Assembly (NCBI GenBank): GCA_945900685.1
Contig: CAMDJS010000007.1
Span: 1-38,634, forward strand
Reading direction: 5' to 3'
Length of the DNA: 38,634 bases
DNA from: Bordetella parapertussis
GTDB taxonomy: Bacteria; Pseudomonadota; Gammaproteobacteria; Burkholderiales; Burkholderiaceae_C
The notes beneath the pieces were generated by a model. It made no database searches. It had not been told where the DNA came from and saw only the letters and a list, made by a program, of their open reading frames with translations. How positions within the stretch are numbered: the first letter of the stretch is position 1; every line of letters begins with the position of its first letter. Below are positions 8,403 to 16,817 of this stretch, in pieces. A program made the translations under genes and the position numbers.

Positions 8403-8765
8403 TTAGACCGGCATGTTCATGATTTCTTCATACGCTCTGAGCACTTTGTTGCGCACCTGCAAGGTCGCTTCAAAGGCCAGGGAGGATTTCTGCATACCCA
8501 GCACGACATCAGTCAAGGGTACGTCTTCGCCACGTTGATAGGCTTCTTGCAAGTTGGTGGACTTGACTTGCGTTTGGTTGACTTTATCCAGCAGGTTTTT
8601 CACTGATTCAGTGAAATTCGGCAACTCCGTTTTCGGTGCCGCAATATCTTGAACCTGCGGCGGCTTGATATTGATTTGATCGATACCCCCATTGGCCTTT
8701 TGTTGATAGGCGCGGATGGTATCCATCATTGAATTGATGCTGTTACCTGAAATACCGTCAATCAT
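8403..8765 (-). CDS. fliE: Flagellar hook-basal body complex protein FliE
   Basis: FliE connects the MS-ring and export gate to the proximal rod. The 120-residue product has the family's C-terminal signature: DVVLGMQKSSLAFEATLQVRNKVLRAYEEIMNMPV, read here as two short motifs separated by LQVRNK. The N-terminal half is a variable polar segment. Length is at the upper end of the family (about 100-120). A strong AGGAGC ribosome-binding site lies upstream of the ATG. The gene begins 16 bases after the stop of the sigma-54 activator gene and is followed by fliF, so it is very likely transcribed with both. Confidence 0.96.
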   Translation of the reverse strand: MIDGISGNSINSMMDTIRAYQQKANGGIDQINIKPPQVQDIAAPKTELPNFTESVKNLLDKVNQTQVKSTNLQEAYQRGEDVPLTDVVLGMQKSSLAFEATLQVRNKVLRAYEEIMNMPV

Positions 8766-8781
8766 GGTTTGTGCTCCTGAT

Positions 8782-10227
8782 TCAAGCGGCTACGGCTAAG
8801 TCCATGCCACGCTCGCGCAATTGCGCCAGTTTGTAGCGCAGTGTTCGCGGACTGATACCCAGTTTTTTGGCAGCTTCAACCCGACTGTCAGTGGCCTGTA
8901 TCGCGGCCAAGATCACCTGGTGCTCACTGGCTTTGACGGCGGACATCAAGTCTTCCGGCTCCGATATCTTCATGTCATCTGAGGATTGCGGACTCATGAA
9001 ACTGTCCGCCGAAGCGGTTGCTGGTTCAGCGATATAAATAGCTTGAGCCGGGTTGACCTGTGTTGCCTGCTCGATATAGAGAGGTTGAGTTTCATCAAAC
9101 ATCAAATGCGCTGGTGTCACCACGCGGCCACGGCAAAGCACCACGGCGCGCTGGATCACGTTTTCAAGTTCACGCACATTGCCTGGCCATGGGTATTGCT
9201 GCAACATCAATTGCGCTTCTACGCTCAGGCTCAAAGGCACACTGTCTTTGGCCAAACGGTTCAAAGCTTGCATGGCCAAGGGAAGTATGTCGCCGGGGCG
9301 TTCGCACAAAGGTTGAATGCGCAAACGGAAGGTGCTGATACGGAAATACAAATCCTCGCGGAATTCACGCGCTTCAATGGCTTGACGCAAATCTTTGTTC
9401 GTTGCGGCAATGACGCGAACATCCAAGTCGATAGAGACTTCACCACCCAAGCGATTGAGTTTTTTCTCTTGCAAAACACGCAGCAATTTGGCTTGCAGAT
9501 GGATAGGCATTTCGCCGATCTCATCCAAAAATACGGTGCCGCCCTGGGCTTGTTCGAACAGTCCTTTGTGGTCTTTGTGGGCGCCGGTGAATGCGCCCTT
9601 TTCATGGCCAAACAACATGTCTTCAATCAAGTGCTCAGGCAAAGCCGAACAGTTCAAAGCAACAAAAGGTCCTTTGGCGCGAAGTGATGATTCATGCAGC
9701 ACTCTGGCCAGAACTTCTTTACCAGCGCCTGTGGGACCCACCAGCAAAGCGGTGACTTCTGTTTGTGCCACGCGTTGGGCTAACGCCAGCAAATGCTGAC
9801 TGACCGGATCTACAAACACAAAACTTTTAGGCTGCGTACTGTCGCTCAGTTGCATGCCTTGGGTAGCTGCTTGCCAAGCGTTGACAGACCATTCATCGGT
9901 CGGCAACACGTGCAGGGCGCCATGACGCATGGCATCTACTGTGACTTCCATGCGGCGTCTTTCTACACGGCAAATCCCGGGAACATTGAAACCGAGTTGA
10001 CCAATCAAGGTCTGCACTTCGCGCAGCAAATCTGCACTGTCGCCCAGACGAACAATCATCACATGTGCGCGGCGCAGAGCCAGGGTCAAGTCACCCAAGG
10101 TGGAAATTGCGTGTAATGCCAGGTCGGCCTCTCCCAACTGGGCACGCTGCTCATCATCAAGCGGGCTGAACGGATCCAGCCAGACAGCTTGCAGTATGTT
10201 TTGAGTCGAAGTGTTCACATTGATCAA
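8782..10227 (-). CDS. Sigma-54-dependent flagellar transcriptional activator (NtrC family, degenerate receiver)
   Basis: The 481-residue protein is an enhancer-binding protein that would use ATP to open sigma-54 promoters. The central AAA+ domain has Walker A GPTGAGKE, the sigma-54 contact motif GAFTGA, Walker B GGTVFLDEIGEM and an arginine-finger region. A Fis-type helix-turn-helix (AAKKLGISPRTLRYKL) ends the protein. The N-terminal 120 residues resemble a receiver fold, but the strand that should end in the phospho-acceptor Asp reads HVMIVRLGD, with Arg in that place, so control by classical phosphorylation is unlikely. It is of the FleQ/FlrC/FlbD type; I cannot choose among these names. 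The start is uncertain: a TTG at 10227 or a GTG at 10218, as no ATG occurs before about residue 57. A sigma-54 promoter lies immediately upstream, implying autoregulation. Confidence 0.9.
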   Translation of the reverse strand: MINVNTSTQNILQAVWLDPFSPLDDEQRAQLGEADLALHAISTLGDLTLALRRAHVMIVRLGDSADLLREVQTLIGQLGFNVPGICRVERRRMEVTVDAMRHGALHVLPTDEWSVNAWQAATQGMQLSDSTQPKSFVFVDPVSQHLLALAQRVAQTEVTALLVGPTGAGKEVLARVLHESSLRAKGPFVALNCSALPEHLIEDMLFGHEKGAFTGAHKDHKGLFEQAQGGTVFLDEIGEMPIHLQAKLLRVLQEKKLNRLGGEVSIDLDVRVIAATNKDLRQAIEAREFREDLYFRISTFRLRIQPLCERPGDILPLAMQALNRLAKDSVPLSLSVEAQLMLQQYPWPGNVRELENVIQRAVVLCRGRVVTPAHLMFDETQPLYIEQATQVNPAQAIYIAEPATASADSFMSPQSSDDMKISEPEDLMSAVKASEHQVILAAIQATDSRVEAAKKLGISPRTLRYKLAQLRERGMDLAVAA

Positions 10228-10251
10228 CCAGTTACGAAGGTCTGATCAATA

Positions 10252-10267
10252 AGCAATGGCTGTGCCA
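10252..10267 (-). promoter_or_regulatory. Sigma-54 promoter of the activator-fliEFGHIJ operon
   Basis: The minus strand reads TGGCACAGCCATTGCT, a full match to the -24/-12 consensus TGGCACRNNNNTTGCW. Its downstream edge is 24 bases from the TTG start at 10227, placing the transcript start near 10240. An AT-rich tract (about 10271-10350) lies just upstream and could help DNA bending between activator and polymerase; no clear IHF consensus was seen in it. Confidence 0.85.
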
Positions 10268-10365
10268 AGCTATTTATTGAGTACTTTTAAATAAATTAAA
10301 TATTCGAAAAATTTTTAAATAGATACTATATAGATATAGAAGTCGGCATTTCGACAGGCCGCCAC

Positions 10366-10638
10366 TCAAGCTTTCCACATGTAACGTGAGTTTCTTTTGA
10401 CGGTTTTGGGCGGTGTCACCATGACAGGTTGAACCTGTTGAACCACTTTCTCCATAAAGCCGCGACAGTGATTGCCATCGGCTCGAAAGACTTCAAAAGA
10501 AGGAATCATCCGGCTCTTAAACCCCATCATCTTGCATTGATACGGGTTGCGCGGATCCCAGCTGATGGCGAAATACCGGCACTGCCAGCAATCTGGTGCT
10601 TTGACTGGATCGTTATTCGGATTGAACTGCGAAGGCAT
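10366..10638 (-). CDS. Small four-cysteine protein of unknown function, downstream of flagellin
   Basis: The 90-residue protein has four cysteines in a C-x2-C-x14-C-x22-C arrangement (residues 17, 20, 35, 58). They lie within an otherwise aromatic and well-ordered segment (CWQCRYFAISWDP, NPYQCKMMGFKS, FRADGNHCRGF). This suggests a small zinc-binding or iron-binding fold, followed by a basic C-terminal tail. I do not recognise a characterised family. The gene starts 31 bases after the flagellin stop on the same strand with no terminator between them, so it is probably carried on the flagellin transcript. It sits just before the sigma-54 activator operon. Position suggests a regulatory or assembly role in flagellation, but nothing in the sequence proves it. 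Confidence 0.75.
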   Translation of the reverse strand: MPSQFNPNNDPVKAPDCWQCRYFAISWDPRNPYQCKMMGFKSRMIPSFEVFRADGNHCRGFMEKVVQQVQPVMVTPPKTVKRNSRYMWKA

Positions 10639-10669
10639 GGATATTCAATTGTTCAAATGTGTCGCGTGA

Positions 10670-13600
10670 TTAACCACCCAGCAATTTCAACACAGACTGC
10701 TGGCTGGTGTTGGCCTGGGCCAATACCGCCGTTCCGGCTTGCTGCATGATCTGGTTTTTAGCCAGTTCGGTTGACGCAGATGCGTAATCGGCATCTTCAA
10801 TTTGACTGCGCGAAGCAGACAAATTCATAGATACATTCGACAAATTGCTGATCACATGGTCAAGCCGGTTCATGACCGCACCCATGGTCGCACGGGTTGC
10901 GTTCACATGCTCCATGGCTGAATCAAGCTTGGCTAAAACAGCGCTTGCGCCTTCGCGGGTATTGATTCGGACGGTCCGTTGTTCGATATTCAAATCAACG
11001 TCACCGGTGATTTCGCCCGTGATGGGGCCGCCTTTACCGAAGTCCGCCAAGTCAATCGTGATCAATTGATTGGCTGAGGCACCGACTTGGAATGCCAGTC
11101 GTCCGACTTTGGGTGGGTCCATGTCTGAACTTGAGCGGCCGCCATAGGTTCCCTCGTGGAAACCCAGAGATTCAAAATTGCTGTTCGGGCCGAAACCATC
11201 TGCGCCTGAGGTCACCGAGAAAGGTTTACCGTTGGCGCGCAACAATGTTTCCAGATCCGATGGTGGTGCGCCGATAGGCATCGGCAGGCCAGGCATTTGA
11301 GGTGCTGTGGCAATCATTCTGACAGTGCCATACAAAGTACGCGCCGTGGTGCTGTCGGTGTCGGCATCCACAATGCCGGTGACTTGGTTGCTGCCAAAGC
11401 TGTTGGCGGTGACTTCAGCGATCGCCAAAGTGGTGTCTGATGAATTGGTGCTGGCTCCATACACTTCAAAGGGTGAACCGGCCACCGTTGAAGTGATTGT
11501 CAACACACCTGCAGATTGAGAAACCACGATGTTATTCAATGTACCTGCTGTGATGGCATCGCTGATGGCCGTGGCCAGCGCGCTGCCCAAGCTGTCGGCA
11601 GTGACGCCACCGGAAGCGGCAGACGTGATGGTCACGCCGTTGATCACCACAGAGGCAACATCGGTGGCAGCAAACGTGCCATCGAGCGTGATTTGGCTGA
11701 CCTGTGCGACGGTGTCGCCATTGTCCAATCCAAAATTGGCAGGAGACAAATCTTCGACATTGGAATCAAACCATACGGCCATATTGCGACCATCCGATGT
11801 CAGCGTCACGCCATTGCCGTTGTCTAAGGCTGTCACACCATGCTGACCTGCTCGCTCATTGATGGCGTCTACGACTTTGGTGCGGCGAGCCGTACCTGTT
11901 TCATCCTGAACAAACAATACTTTGATTTCAGTACCGTTGACAAACAAGGAATGGTATGTGGGGTCACCCAAGACCGGAAGACTGGTGCTGGTGACACTGC
12001 CCTTGGCTTGCGCACCGTTGGCGATGGCACGCACGCCAGTGACGGGGGTTTGTGCATTGATGGCTGCTGCGATAGCAGTGGCACTTGAACTCGGGTCACT
12101 GCTGGTCGGCCCCGCCGGTGAATCAGGGTCATCCGCAGACGTCGATGGACGAATTTTGACGCCATTGATCATCAAGTCGTCCATGCCCAAAGGTTTGAAA
12201 TTCGCTTTGGCGCTTTCAACTTCGCTTGTGGCTGTCAATGTGCCAGCCGTTGAGCTTTTGGAGATGGACAAGGTGTAGCTGGTGCCGGGCTTGTCTGCTG
12301 TCAACAATATTTCGCCGGTGGTGCGTCCTGCTTTGGCTGTCACAGCCAAATCAGTATTTGCATTGATCAAGCTAACCAAACCATCTCTGGCATCTTGCGG
12401 TGCAGTAGAGGTGGCGGTGTAGGTAAAGCTCGTACCGTTAATCACGGTGGTGAAGGTGTCACCAACCACGACAGTGCCATCCACGACCACACTGTCAACT
12501 TGCGACACGGCGGGTGTCACGATGTCGCGCACGCTGGTGTTGGTCACGGCTTGGTTGCGTGTGAAATTACCGGAGATCAAACCGGCACGTGTGATGTCTC
12601 CGGTTGAATCAGATGTCAACACCACCGGTGTAGGAATTTTTGATTGCAGCGAAATAGTGCTGGACTGCACGCCGTGGCGTATACCTATGCGTGAGCCGAA
12701 ATCATCTGCATTGGCCGATGTTTCAAATGAGACTTCAATATTGCGTCCATCCGCAGCCACCAGCGAGATACCTTTGGTGTCTGAGCCTGTGTCTATCGCT
12801 TTGACGCCTGTCTTGTCGCTGATCAGATTGATCGCCTTGACAGTGTTCATGCGGGTTTCGCGAGTGTTGTTCAGCGAGGTAGTGATGTTTGCGCTGGCAA
12901 AACCGTTGATGAACACCACACCTTTGAGCACCGAAGTACCTGACATGGCCTTGCCGCTCATCACGTTTTGATTGACCTTGGCAAACACACCGGTGCCTTC
13001 AATGGCGGTGTAGTGTTGGGCCATGACATCGACGATGCCTGTCAGACTAGTAGACCCAGTTGAAATCACGGTGCTGGCCACATTGCCTTCTGAAGCGGCG
13101 TAGGTGACCGTCAGTGCAGAGTTACCAGGGGTATAGGAAATGGAGCGCCCTGTGGAGTCAGCAAACAATGCGCTTGCTTTCAAAGCGGCTGCAATTTTGG
13201 CTGTGGCTTTGGCAGATGTGTTATCCAAAGCATCCAGTGTGATGCTGACACCGCCGACAGTCAATGTGCCCGCTGAAGGCACACCGCTGAAGGTCAGCAT
13301 TTGTTCTTCGCCGCGGGTGATGCCTGTGCTGACTGACATGCGGTTGATGGCTGCCGCTTTCGCGATGGCGCTGCCCGCTGCATTGTTAGCTGGTGAGACG
13401 GTGTCATCGGTTGCATAAGAGGCACCGATTTCAATGTCATTGATTTGCAAGTCTCCAGCGCGCATGGCAGGGATGCTGCCGGACACGTCGACTTCCAATG
13501 ACATTTCACGAGTGTCGATATCTGTCAGTGCAGTAGCGTCCGAATTTTTGAACACATACACCAAATCATCTGAAATAACGGATGAATTGGAACCGTCTGC

Positions 13601-14941
13601 CTTGTAAAAGCTGATGGACGCGTCTGGTGCGCCCTGGGTTACCACCACTGCGGGGGCATTGCCTGAACCACTGACCTCAAGATCAGTGACGTTGGTGTCT
13701 GTGCTTGTGCTGGTGAGCGTGATACTGGTACTTAACGCTGTGTATGCGCCCGTGTATCCGTTGAATGTCCCGCTCCATGTGCCATAAAGTGATGACGCAC
13801 CTGCTGTGTCGGTATCGCTCAATGCGCCGAATGACGTCGCTACATTGGCAGCGGTCACATCGGCACTGGCAGTGAACGTCAAACCGCCCACAGTGACACT
13901 TTGTCCAGATGTCAGATCAGCAAAAGTGACAACCGCAGATTCAGTCACTGCTGTAGCGTTCAACACGCCAGTCATGCTGACTGTTTCACCTTTGTTTGTC
14001 AAAAACGACGCGGTAACAGTACCTGTTGTATCGGTACTCATGCTGAGTGCGCCGCTTTTCAGAAATCTGCCGTTGTTTTTGAATGTTTCATTGGAGGTTG
14101 TGATGGCATCCTGAGAGGTTGCCACTGTCACGCCCAAATTGCTTACTGCGCCCATGCTGTAGTCAGTGTCGCTGACATCACCTTCAGCAGCTGCATATTG
14201 AATTGTGATGACACTGCCGGAGACACTGACACTGCGTCCTGAACTGCTGTCAAACGCACTGTCGTTACTCAATGTGCTTTGAATAGCTTGTGCGATGGCT
14301 GTGTCCGTCGCCACATCATCAGATGTCAACGTCACGCTCACACCACCGACGGTGATGGTGCCTGCACTGACTGTGGCGGATGAAACAATGGTCAATGTTT
14401 GCACTTCACCTGCTTGGCTTCCACCAATGGAATGCGAAGTGGTGGGATCAATCATCACTGAGCCAAATTGGTTTTCAGATGTCACTTTAAACAGTGGCAT
14501 CTCACCCACTCTCTCACCCGCTGAGCCGTTCAGTACGGGGAATCCGTTCCATTCAGTGGTGTCTGCAATACGCACAATCTCTTGTTTGAGTTGTTGGAAC
14601 TCAAGGTCGAGGTAACCGCGCTGCTCATTGGCGTTGGTGTCGTTGACTGCCTGAATCGCCAATTCGCGCATGCGAACCATCATGTCGGTGATCTCGTTTG
14701 TCGCACCCTCAGCGGTCTGAATCAAGGAGATGGCGTCCCCCGCATTACGAACCGCCATATTGAGGCTTCGTATTTGATGTGTCATGCGAGTCGCGATAGC
14801 CATGCCTGCGGCATCATCCCGGGCGGAATTGATCCGTTTACCGGTTGATAACTGCTGCATAGCTACTGCTGTGCTTCTCTCGCCTAGCTTCAATGCCGCT
14901 TGTGAAAACAGGGCTTTGACGTTGGTATTGATGACTGCCAT
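10670..14941 (-). CDS. fliC: Giant flagellin (1423 residues)
   Basis: The protein has standard flagellin ends. Residues about 1-145 (MAVINTNVKAL, LSTGKRINSARDDAAGMAIA, VNDTNANEQRGYLDLEFQQL) and the last 100 (SRSQIEDADYASASTELAKNQI near the end, finishing VLKLLGG) form the D0/D1 core. Between them lie about 1180 residues of Ser/Thr/Ala-rich beta domains, where ordinary flagellins have 100-300. Several modules of the flagellin IN type are recognisable, with ING or VGG turns near residues 199, 353, 500, 562, 677, 835, 925, 1002 and 1100. The copies at 199 and 562 are clear duplicates. A GGAGA ribosome-binding site and a sigma-54 promoter lie upstream. The Thr/Ser-rich exposed region and the neighbouring pseudaminic acid genes point to an O-glycosylated filament. 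No second flagellin gene is present here. Confidence 0.95.
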   Translation of the reverse strand: MAVINTNVKALFSQAALKLGERSTAVAMQQLSTGKRINSARDDAAGMAIATRMTHQIRSLNMAVRNAGDAISLIQTAEGATNEITDMMVRMRELAIQAVNDTNANEQRGYLDLEFQQLKQEIVRIADTTEWNGFPVLNGSAGERVGEMPLFKVTSENQFGSVMIDPTTSHSIGGSQAGEVQTLTIVSSATVSAGTITVGGVSVTLTSDDVATDTAIAQAIQSTLSNDSAFDSSSGRSVSVSGSVITIQYAAAEGDVSDTDYSMGAVSNLGVTVATSQDAITTSNETFKNNGRFLKSGALSMSTDTTGTVTASFLTNKGETVSMTGVLNATAVTESAVVTFADLTSGQSVTVGGLTFTASADVTAANVATSFGALSDTDTAGASSLYGTWSGTFNGYTGAYTALSTSITLTSTSTDTNVTDLEVSGSGNAPAVVVTQGAPDASISFYKADGSNSSVISDDLVYVFKNSDATALTDIDTREMSLEVDVSGSIPAMRAGDLQINDIEIGASYATDDTVSPANNAAGSAIAKAAAINRMSVSTGITRGEEQMLTFSGVPSAGTLTVGGVSITLDALDNTSAKATAKIAAALKASALFADSTGRSISYTPGNSALTVTYAASEGNVASTVISTGSTSLTGIVDVMAQHYTAIEGTGVFAKVNQNVMSGKAMSGTSVLKGVVFINGFASANITTSLNNTRETRMNTVKAINLISDKTGVKAIDTGSDTKGISLVAADGRNIEVSFETSANADDFGSRIGIRHGVQSSTISLQSKIPTPVVLTSDSTGDITRAGLISGNFTRNQAVTNTSVRDIVTPAVSQVDSVVVDGTVVVGDTFTTVINGTSFTYTATSTAPQDARDGLVSLINANTDLAVTAKAGRTTGEILLTADKPGTSYTLSISKSSTAGTLTATSEVESAKANFKPLGMDDLMINGVKIRPSTSADDPDSPAGPTSSDPSSSATAIAAAINAQTPVTGVRAIANGAQAKGSVTSTSLPVLGDPTYHSLFVNGTEIKVLFVQDETGTARRTKVVDAINERAGQHGVTALDNGNGVTLTSDGRNMAVWFDSNVEDLSPANFGLDNGDTVAQVSQITLDGTFAATDVASVVINGVTITSAASGGVTADSLGSALATAISDAITAGTLNNIVVSQSAGVLTITSTVAGSPFEVYGASTNSSDTTLAIAEVTANSFGSNQVTGIVDADTDSTTARTLYGTVRMIATAPQMPGLPMPIGAPPSDLETLLRANGKPFSVTSGADGFGPNSNFESLGFHEGTYGGRSSSDMDPPKVGRLAFQVGASANQLITIDLADFGKGGPITGEITGDVDLNIEQRTVRINTREGASAVLAKLDSAMEHVNATRATMGAVMNRLDHVISNLSNVSMNLSASRSQIEDADYASASTELAKNQIMQQAGTAVLAQANTSQQSVLKLLGG

Positions 14942-14987
14942 TTACTTCTCCAGACCTTTCAGGCCATTGATGTTTACAACCCTATTA

Positions 14988-15003
14988 AGCAAAGTGTGTG
15001 CCA
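14988..15003 (-). promoter_or_regulatory. Sigma-54 promoter of the flagellin gene
   Basis: The minus strand reads TGGCACACACTTTGCT, a full -24/-12 consensus match, 46 bases from the flagellin ATG at 14941. The expected transcript start is near 14976. No FliA-type element was found in the rest of the 190-base gap (14942-15131), which otherwise holds only the GGAGA ribosome-binding site and nothing else I can name. Confidence 0.87.
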
Positions 15004-15131
15004 AATTAAATTCGCTGCTTAATATGCAAAAACTTTTGCCGGTTTTTGGGGATTTGCAGGCTCTTAAACAAGCAGCGGCAAACTCTGTCAGGCCGGGGGC
15101 AAGGGATTGCCGGGTTGCCATAGATACTTTC

Positions 15132-15596
15132 TTATTGAATTTGCAGGCTCCCGCCCACCAGATCGGCAAAGTCTTCCAATGCCAAGCTTTCTGCGATCAA
15201 TTCGATTTGCTCAGGATAGGCTTTGAGGCCTTCGCGTGCAACTTGCAAGGCGCGGGCTGGATCAAGATTGCATCGCAAAGCGCGAACCATCATGACGTAG
15301 GTGAAGGCTTGTGTATTGACGCCTTGTATTTGCATCAATTCGTCCAACAACTCCACGGACAAAGACCAGTTTTGTTGCATCAAAGCCAGCAAGCCGTTGA
15401 TGGCCAACATGTCTTCACTGTGAGGATGAATGCTCATGCCCGCGTCGCCCAAGGCATACGCCAAGTCCATTTGTTCTGTTGCTACCAATGTTTGAATAGC
15501 TTCACGGATTTCTGAGGGTGAGAAACGCTTGATATGTTCTGTGTGCAGCAAGCCGCCGACTGCGGCTTGGTTCATCAGTTCTTGAATGAGTGTCAT
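15132..15596 (-). CDS. Small TPR protein resembling type III secretion chaperones (SycD/LcrH-like)
   Basis: The 154-residue product is all-helical, with two to three TPR-like units: LAYALGDAGMSIHPHSEDMLAINGLLAL, a following WSLSVELLDELM helix pair, and ARALQVAREGLKAYPEQIELI. This layout resembles the class II secretion chaperones that hold translocator proteins. The start at 15596 is chosen because AAGGAAA lies six bases upstream; an in-frame ATG at 15674 would run into pseB. It lies 64 bases downstream of pseB with no promoter seen between them, and upstream of the giant flagellin. A chaperone or glycosylation-adaptor role for that flagellin is a reasonable guess from position and fold only. 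No fliS was found in the window. Confidence 0.7.
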   Translation of the reverse strand: MTLIQELMNQAAVGGLLHTEHIKRFSPSEIREAIQTLVATEQMDLAYALGDAGMSIHPHSEDMLAINGLLALMQQNWSLSVELLDELMQIQGVNTQAFTYVMMVRALRCNLDPARALQVAREGLKAYPEQIELIAESLALEDFADLVGGSLQIQ

Positions 15597-15660
15597 TTGA
15601 TTTCCTTTGGTTTGTCTGAACGACTTGAGAGAGTGAATGTTTGAAATTGGAGTGCTGTGT

Positions 15661-16686
15661 TTACACAGGTTCAAACGCGGGGTTTAAATGGGTTTTGATG
15701 AGTCCACGGATTTGCTCGACCGTCAAAAATTCCGGGTTAGTTCCAGACTCATAAGCAAATCCGGGTTGAACTGGAACTGCTTTCAGTGCTTTTAAAAACG
15801 CAGGCATCTTGTTTTGCATGCCAGCACCCAAAATGGCGTAATAGCCGCCCAGGTCAATAGTGCTTGGACTATCACTGCTGGTGATCATTTCCTCGTGCAA
15901 CTTCTCACCAGGTCGGATGCCGACAATTTCTTTTTTGCAATTGGGGCCAATGGCCTCAGCCACGTCCCCGATACGGTAGGAAGGAATCTTGGGCACCAAA
16001 ATTTCTCCACCCAACGCGTGCTCTAGCGCCCACAACACCATTTCAACGCCTTCATCCAAAGGAATATTGAAACGTGTCATGCCGTTATCGGTGATCGGCA
16101 ATACACCGCTCTTGGCCTTGTTCATGAAAAACGGAATGACCGAGCCGCGCGACCCCATGACATTGCCGTAGCGCACCACGGAAAAACGCAGATCCCGCTC
16201 GCCTTTGAAATTGTTGGCGGCAATAAAAAGTTTGTCGCTGCACAACTTGGTGGCACCGTACAAATTGATCGGAGCTGCCGCTTTGTCTGTTGACAAAGCC
16301 ACCACACGTCGAACACCTTTGTCCAGACACGCTTCAATGACGTTTTGCGCACCCATGATGTTCGTCTTGATGAACTCGAAAGGGTTGTATTCAGCCGCAG
16401 GCACTTGCTTCAAAGCGGCCGCGTGCACGACCGTATCAATACCTTCCATGGCGCGGGATAAACGACCGGGGTCACGCACATCGCCAATAAAAAATCGCAA
16501 TGCGGGGTATTTGTCGCGAGGAAATTCCTGCTGCATTTCATACTGCTTTAATTCGTCACGGCTGAACACCACCAGCCTTTTGATCTTGGGGCAATGGTCC
16601 AGCACAGATTGGACAAAGGCTTTGCCAAAGCTGCCGGTGCCGCCTGTGATCAAAATGGACTGGTCACAAATATCTACAGTTTTCAT
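15661..16686 (-). CDS. pseB: UDP-N-acetylglucosamine 4,6-dehydratase (inverting) PseB
   Basis: PseB performs the first step of CMP-pseudaminic acid synthesis, converting UDP-GlcNAc to the 4-keto-6-deoxy-L-arabino sugar by C4 oxidation, C6 dehydration and C5 inversion. The 341-residue protein is a short-chain dehydrogenase with the NADP-binding GGTGSFG near residues 15-21. It has the PseB-specific HAAALKQVPAAEYNPFE segment and the catalytic STDKAAAPINLYGATK region. The C-terminus has the usual RPGEKLHEEMI motif. Length is as expected. The gene is transcribed away from the other pse genes. A sigma-54 promoter lies 49 bases upstream, back to back with another that serves the divergent glycosyltransferase. 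Confidence 0.96.
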   Translation of the reverse strand: MKTVDICDQSILITGGTGSFGKAFVQSVLDHCPKIKRLVVFSRDELKQYEMQQEFPRDKYPALRFFIGDVRDPGRLSRAMEGIDTVVHAAALKQVPAAEYNPFEFIKTNIMGAQNVIEACLDKGVRRVVALSTDKAAAPINLYGATKLCSDKLFIAANNFKGERDLRFSVVRYGNVMGSRGSVIPFFMNKAKSGVLPITDNGMTRFNIPLDEGVEMVLWALEHALGGEILVPKIPSYRIGDVAEAIGPNCKKEIVGIRPGEKLHEEMITSSDSPSTIDLGGYYAILGAGMQNKMPAFLKALKAVPVQPGFAYESGTNPEFLTVEQIRGLIKTHLNPAFEPV

Positions 16687-16735
16687 GGTTTACCGCCGGA
16701 TTACCGACGCTCAATTGAATCAATGCAACCGTAAA

Positions 16736-16751
16736 AGCAGAAAGCGTGCCA
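16736..16751 (-). promoter_or_regulatory. Sigma-54 promoter of pseB
   Basis: The minus strand reads TGGCACGCTTTCTGCT. The -24 element is perfect, and the -12 element has one change (CTGCT for TTGCT) with correct GG-to-GC spacing. It ends 49 bases from the pseB ATG at 16686, matching the spacing at the flagellin gene. The adjacent plus-strand site at 16763-16778 gives a divergent pair. Confidence 0.75.
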
Positions 16752-16762
16752 GTGCTAATGAA

Positions 16763-16778
16763 TGGCGCAAATATTGCT
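16763..16778 (+). promoter_or_regulatory. Sigma-54 promoter of the GT2 glycosyltransferase gene
   Basis: The plus strand reads TGGCGCAAATATTGCT. It has one mismatch to the consensus (G for A in the -24 element) and a perfect -12 element with correct spacing. It ends 40 bases before the ATG at 16818. Its upstream edge is 11 bases from the pseB promoter on the other strand. Confidence 0.65.
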
Positions 16779-16817
16779 TTGCTATGTCATCGTTGCAATT
16801 TCAATCATGCAAACCTT

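Noticed and set aside
10845..14848. Many plus-strand open frames opposite the flagellin gene
   Set aside because: Low-complexity mirror translations of a Thr/Ser/Val-rich gene; no start signals and none consistent with known proteins.
15035..15115. Small stems such as GGCAA-TCCC-TTGCC between the TPR gene and flagellin as a terminator
   Set aside because: The stem is short and not followed by a T-run; not strong enough to call.
14784..15515. Plus-strand open frame of 243 codons crossing the flagellin promoter
   Set aside because: It runs antisense to the TPR gene and flagellin start, which both have clear ribosome-binding sites and family patterns.
16687..16730. FliA-type -10 (GTCGGTAA) upstream of pseB
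   Set aside because: No matching -35 at the required distance, and a better sigma-54 site exists at 16736-16751.
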